Shown: positions 6,470 to 8,531 of the stretch, one piece after another
How positions within the stretch are numbered: the first letter of the stretch is position 1
Layout: each line of letters opens with the position of its first letter
Assembly (NCBI GenBank): GCA_017999235.1
Contig: JAGOBN010000139.1
Location: 1 to 8,531 of the forward strand
DNA length: 8,531 bases
Reading direction: 5' to 3'
Source of the DNA: Anaerolineales bacterium
GTDB lineage: Bacteria; Chloroflexota; Anaerolineae; Anaerolineales; UBA6663
Made by a program: the position numbers and the translations under genes
Notes under the pieces: model-generated
What the model saw: the letters and a program-made list of their open reading frames with translations, nothing else
The model's database searches: none
What the model was told of the DNA's origin: nothing

Positions 6470-8296
6470 ATGGAATTCCCCGCCTACGTCACCCACACCG
6501 GCCTGCGCGCCTGGGTGCAGGAAATGGTGGCCCTGTGCAAACCGGAGCGCGTGCATTGGTGCGACGGCTCGCCGGCCGAATACGATGCGCTCTGCAATCA
6601 GATGGTGCAGAATGGCACCTTCCTGCGCCTGAGCCCCGAAAAACGCCCCAACAGCTTCCTGGCCCGCTCGGACCCCAGCGATGTCGCCCGGGTGGAGGAC
6701 CGCACCTTCATCTGCAGCCTCAACCCGCGGGACGCCGGCCCGACCAACAACTGGATGCATCCCAAGGAGATGAAGGCCAACCTGACCAAGCTGTTCGAGG
6801 GGTCCATGCGCGGCCGGACCATGTACGTGGTGCCCTTCAGCATGGGGCCGCTCGGCTCGCCCATCGCCCACATCGGCGTGGAACTGACCGATTCGCCCTA
6901 TGTGGCCGTCAGCATGCGGATCATGACGCGCATGGGCCGCGCGGTGCTGGATGTGCTGGGGAACGGCGACTTTGTGCCGTGTCTGCACTCGGTGGGCATG
7001 CCCCTGGAGCCCGGCCAAAAGGACATCCCGTGGCCGTGCAACAAAGACAACAAGTACATCGTCCACTTCCCGGAAGAGCGCTCCATCTGGTCCTACGGCA
7101 GCGGCTACGGCGGCAACGCTTTGCTGGGCAAGAAGTGTTTCGCCCTGCGGATCGCGTCGGTCCTGGCCCGCGACGAGGGCTGGCTGGCCGAGCACATGCT
7201 GATCCTGGGCGTGCAGTCCCCGGACGGCCAGAAGACTTATGTGGCCGCCGCCTTCCCCAGCGCCTGCGGCAAGACCAACTTCGCCATGCTCATCCCGCCG
7301 GCCGCCTTTGAAGGCTGGAAGGTGACCACCGTCGGCGACGACATCGCCTGGATCAAGCCCGGCCCGGATGGCAAGCTGTACGCCATCAACCCAGAGGCCG
7401 GCTTCTTCGGTGTGGCGCCCGGGACCTCGGACAAATCCAACCCCAACGCCATGGCCTCCATCAAGGCCAACACCATCTTCACCAACGTGGCCCTGACCGA
7501 CGACGGCGACGTGTGGTGGGAAGGCATGACCAAGCAGCCGCCGGCCCATTTGATCGACTGGAAAGGCCAGGATTGGACCCCGGACGCCGGCCGGCCGGCC
7601 GCGCACGCCAACGCGCGCTTCACGGCCCCCATCAGCCAGTGCCCGGTCATCGACGCCGAAGCCGACAACCCCAACGGTGTGCCGATCTCGGCCTTCATCT
7701 TCGGCGGCCGGCGCAGCGATGTGGTGCCGCTGGTCTATCAGGCTTTCAACTGGAACTACGGCGTGTACGCCGCCGCCACCATGGGCTCGGAGATGACGGC
7801 CGCCGCGGCCGGCAAGCTCGGCGAAGTGCGCCGCGACCCGTTTGCCATGCTGCCCTTCTGCGGCTACCACATGGCCAGCTACTTCAACCACTGGCTGCAG
7901 TTCGGGCGCAACATTGCCAACCCGCCGCGCATCTTCAACGTCAACTGGTTCCGCAAGGATAAGGCCGGCAACTTCCTGTGGCCGGGCTTCGGCGACAACA
8001 TGCGCATCCTGAAGTGGATTGTGGAGCGCACGCGCGGCCAGGCCAAAGCCATCGAAGGGCCGCTGGGCCGCATGCCGCGCTACCAGGATATCGATTGGCG
8101 CGGGATGGAGAACTTCTCCGAGGAGCAGTTCAACGCCCTGATGAGCGTGGACCGCGAGCAGTGGATCCGCGAACTGAGCCAGCATGATGAGCTGTTCATC
8201 AAGCTGTACGACCGCCTGCCCAAGGAGTTCATCTTCCTGCGCGAGCTGATTCTCTCCAGCCTGTGGCGCTCGCCGGCCACCTGGGAGATCGAATAG
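6470..8296 (+). CDS. pckG: Phosphoenolpyruvate carboxykinase (GTP)
   Basis: This complete 608-aa cytoplasmic enzyme interconverts oxaloacetate plus GTP and PEP plus CO2 plus GDP, at the junction of the TCA cycle with gluconeogenesis. It matches the GTP family (human PCK1, 622 aa) along its length, not the ATP family. R74 (DVARVEDR) fits the substrate-binding Arg87 of human PCK1. [16 protein letters not shown] lies near residues 116-131. H242 (AEHMLIL) and D291 (VGDDIAW) match metal ligands. The P-loop [13 protein letters not shown] (261-273) carries the reactive C266, K268 and T269. FFGVAPGTS and FIFGGRR follow. The guanine pocket [19 protein letters not shown] (492-510) supplies F494, F502 and F507, equivalent to human F517, F525 and F530, which explains GTP preference. 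No key residue is missing and no frameshift is seen. The gene is a single transcription unit: a terminator lies upstream, its own promoter with an overlapping dyad controls it, and a strong terminator follows. Whether it runs toward PEP or oxaloacetate in this host cannot be told from sequence. Confidence 0.97.
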   Translation: MEFPAYVTHTGLRAWVQEMVALCKPERVHWCDGSPAEYDALCNQMVQNGTFLRLSPEKRPNSFLARSDPSDVARVEDRTFICSLNPRDAGPTNNWMHPKEMKANLTKLFEGSMRGRTMYVVPFSMGPLGSPIAHIGVELTDSPYVAVSMRIMTRMGRAVLDVLGNGDFVPCLHSVGMPLEPGQKDIPWPCNKDNKYIVHFPEERSIWSYGSGYGGNALLGKKCFALRIASVLARDEGWLAEHMLILGVQSPDGQKTYVAAAFPSACGKTNFAMLIPPAAFEGWKVTTVGDDIAWIKPGPDGKLYAINPEAGFFGVAPGTSDKSNPNAMASIKANTIFTNVALTDDGDVWWEGMTKQPPAHLIDWKGQDWTPDAGRPAAHANARFTAPISQCPVIDAEADNPNGVPISAFIFGGRRSDVVPLVYQAFNWNYGVYAAATMGSEMTAAAAGKLGEVRRDPFAMLPFCGYHMASYFNHWLQFGRNIANPPRIFNVNWFRKDKAGNFLWPGFGDNMRILKWIVERTRGQAKAIEGPLGRMPRYQDIDWRGMENFSEEQFNALMSVDREQWIRELSQHDELFIKLYDRLPKEFIFLRELILSSLWRSPATWEIE

Positions 8297-8316
8297 CCCC
8301 CGCCTGACGCCGCCGC

Positions 8317-8356
8317 AACGCCGGGCCTCCGCGCTGGAGGCCCGGCGTTTTTTTTT
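8317..8356 (+). terminator. Strong intrinsic terminator of pck
   Basis: The arms at 8317-8330 and 8336-8349 are perfectly complementary over 14 pairs (12 GC-rich pairs from CGCCGGGCCTCC plus two A-T pairs) around the 5-nt loop GCGCT. Nine T residues follow at 8348-8356. It starts 20 nt after the pck stop and is the best terminator in the window. Confidence 0.95.
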
Positions 8357-8382
8357 GCCGCCGGCTGGAATTGCGCTATAGT
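8355..8382 (+). promoter_or_regulatory. Candidate promoter of the acyltransferase gene
   Basis: TTGCCG (8355-8360, 4/6 match to TTGACA) and TATAGT (8377-8382, 5/6 match to TATAAT) are 16 nt apart. Transcription would start near 8389, leaving a leader of only about 22 nt. The first two bases of the -35 are the last two Ts of the pck terminator. The expected ribosome site is weak (GGGGA, 8401-8405). Confidence 0.5.
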
Positions 8383-8410
8383 CAGGGTCAGCCATCCGCC
8401 GGGGAACCCC

Positions 8411-8531
8411 ATGCCCAAATCCGAAGCCTTCACCAGCGTTGACGCCGCCTGGCTGCACATGGACAAGCCCGAGAACTTGGCCACGATTACCAGCGTGGTC
8501 CTGTTCAAGGCGCCGCTGGATTTTGAGCGCG
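8411..8531 (+). CDS. WS/DGAT-family wax ester synthase/diacylglycerol acyltransferase, N-terminal fragment
   Basis: Only the first 40 codons are visible; the gene runs off the right edge. The N-terminus matches the start of bifunctional wax ester synthase/acyl-CoA:diacylglycerol acyltransferases: the family's S-x-x-D-x-x-[FW]-L pattern appears as TSVDAAWLHM. A short Asp-Lys-Pro-Glu-Asn turn comes next, then a hydrophobic strand (TITSVVLF) and PLDFER. Members esterify fatty acyl-CoA to long-chain alcohols or diacylglycerol and make storage lipid. The catalytic HHxxxDG motif, normally around residues 130-140, lies beyond the window, so activity cannot be judged. ATG 8411 is chosen because the family motif begins within the first dozen residues; its ribosome site is poor. 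It sits 114 nt after pck and probably has its own promoter. The main uncertainty is the exact substrate, and a related condensation-type acyltransferase is possible. Confidence 0.75.
   Translation, partial: MPKSEAFTSVDAAWLHMDKPENLATITSVVLFKAPLDFER

Noticed and set aside
7585..7602. A GGCC/CCGG tandem-like run inside pck
   Set aside because: It encodes Ala-Gly-Arg-Pro-Ala residues in frame, and similar runs occur wherever this genome uses GC-ending codons.
6323..8458. A 711-codon open frame on the minus strand across the pck gene
   Set aside because: It is antisense to a gene with clear family motifs along its full length. Its translation is low-complexity (rich in His, Val, Gly, Ala and Gln) with no recognisable domain, as expected from GC-biased third codon positions.
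1..8531. CRISPR array, tRNA/rRNA genes, insertion sequences, integrase sites or defence genes
   Set aside because: I saw no regularly spaced repeats, tRNA-like cloverleaf, transposase frame or flanking direct repeats. The window reads as ordinary chromosomal genes.

Overview
This is a high-GC bacterial window holding two complete topoisomerase genes, a complete GTP-type phosphoenolpyruvate carboxykinase (PEPCK) gene and two partial genes at the edges. Strong GC bias at third codon positions opens long antisense frames that are not genes. The gene set suggests an environmental high-GC bacterium: a divergent ParE/ParC-like type IIA topoisomerase pair, a GTP-dependent PEPCK, a wax ester synthase/DGAT-like acyltransferase and a dCache sensor. 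Chloroflexota (Anaerolineae-like) is my best guess, but it is inference from overall protein character and no single marker proves it.

Layout: (1) 1-1034, minus strand: N-terminal part of a membrane sensor protein with one visible transmembrane helix and a dCache-type extracytoplasmic domain, cut by the left edge before its output domain. (2) 1035-1422: divergent intergenic region with candidate promoters for the topoisomerase operon and small palindromes. (3) 1423-6195, plus strand: a two-gene operon encoding the ATPase/TOPRIM subunit (ParE-like) and the DNA cleavage subunit (ParC-like) of a type IIA topoisomerase, closed by an intrinsic terminator. (4) 6261-6469: a regulatory region with a perfect TATAAT -10 box inside a 27-bp dyad, plus a second dyad of the same geometry upstream. 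(5) 6470-8296: complete GTP-PEPCK gene with a very strong intrinsic terminator. (6) 8355-8531: a promoter whose likely -35 overlaps that terminator's T-tract, then the first 40 codons of a WS/DGAT-family acyltransferase.

Functionally, the topoisomerase pair relieves or decatenates DNA. PEPCK interconverts oxaloacetate and PEP at the gluconeogenesis/TCA junction. The acyltransferase would make neutral storage lipid. The last two may be metabolically linked, but the terminator and separate promoter argue they are not one simple operon. I see no defence system, mobile element, CRISPR array or RNA gene, and nothing I would call a wholly new system. The points most worth a second look are the paired dyads upstream of the PEPCK gene and the unusual residues at conserved positions of both topoisomerase subunits.
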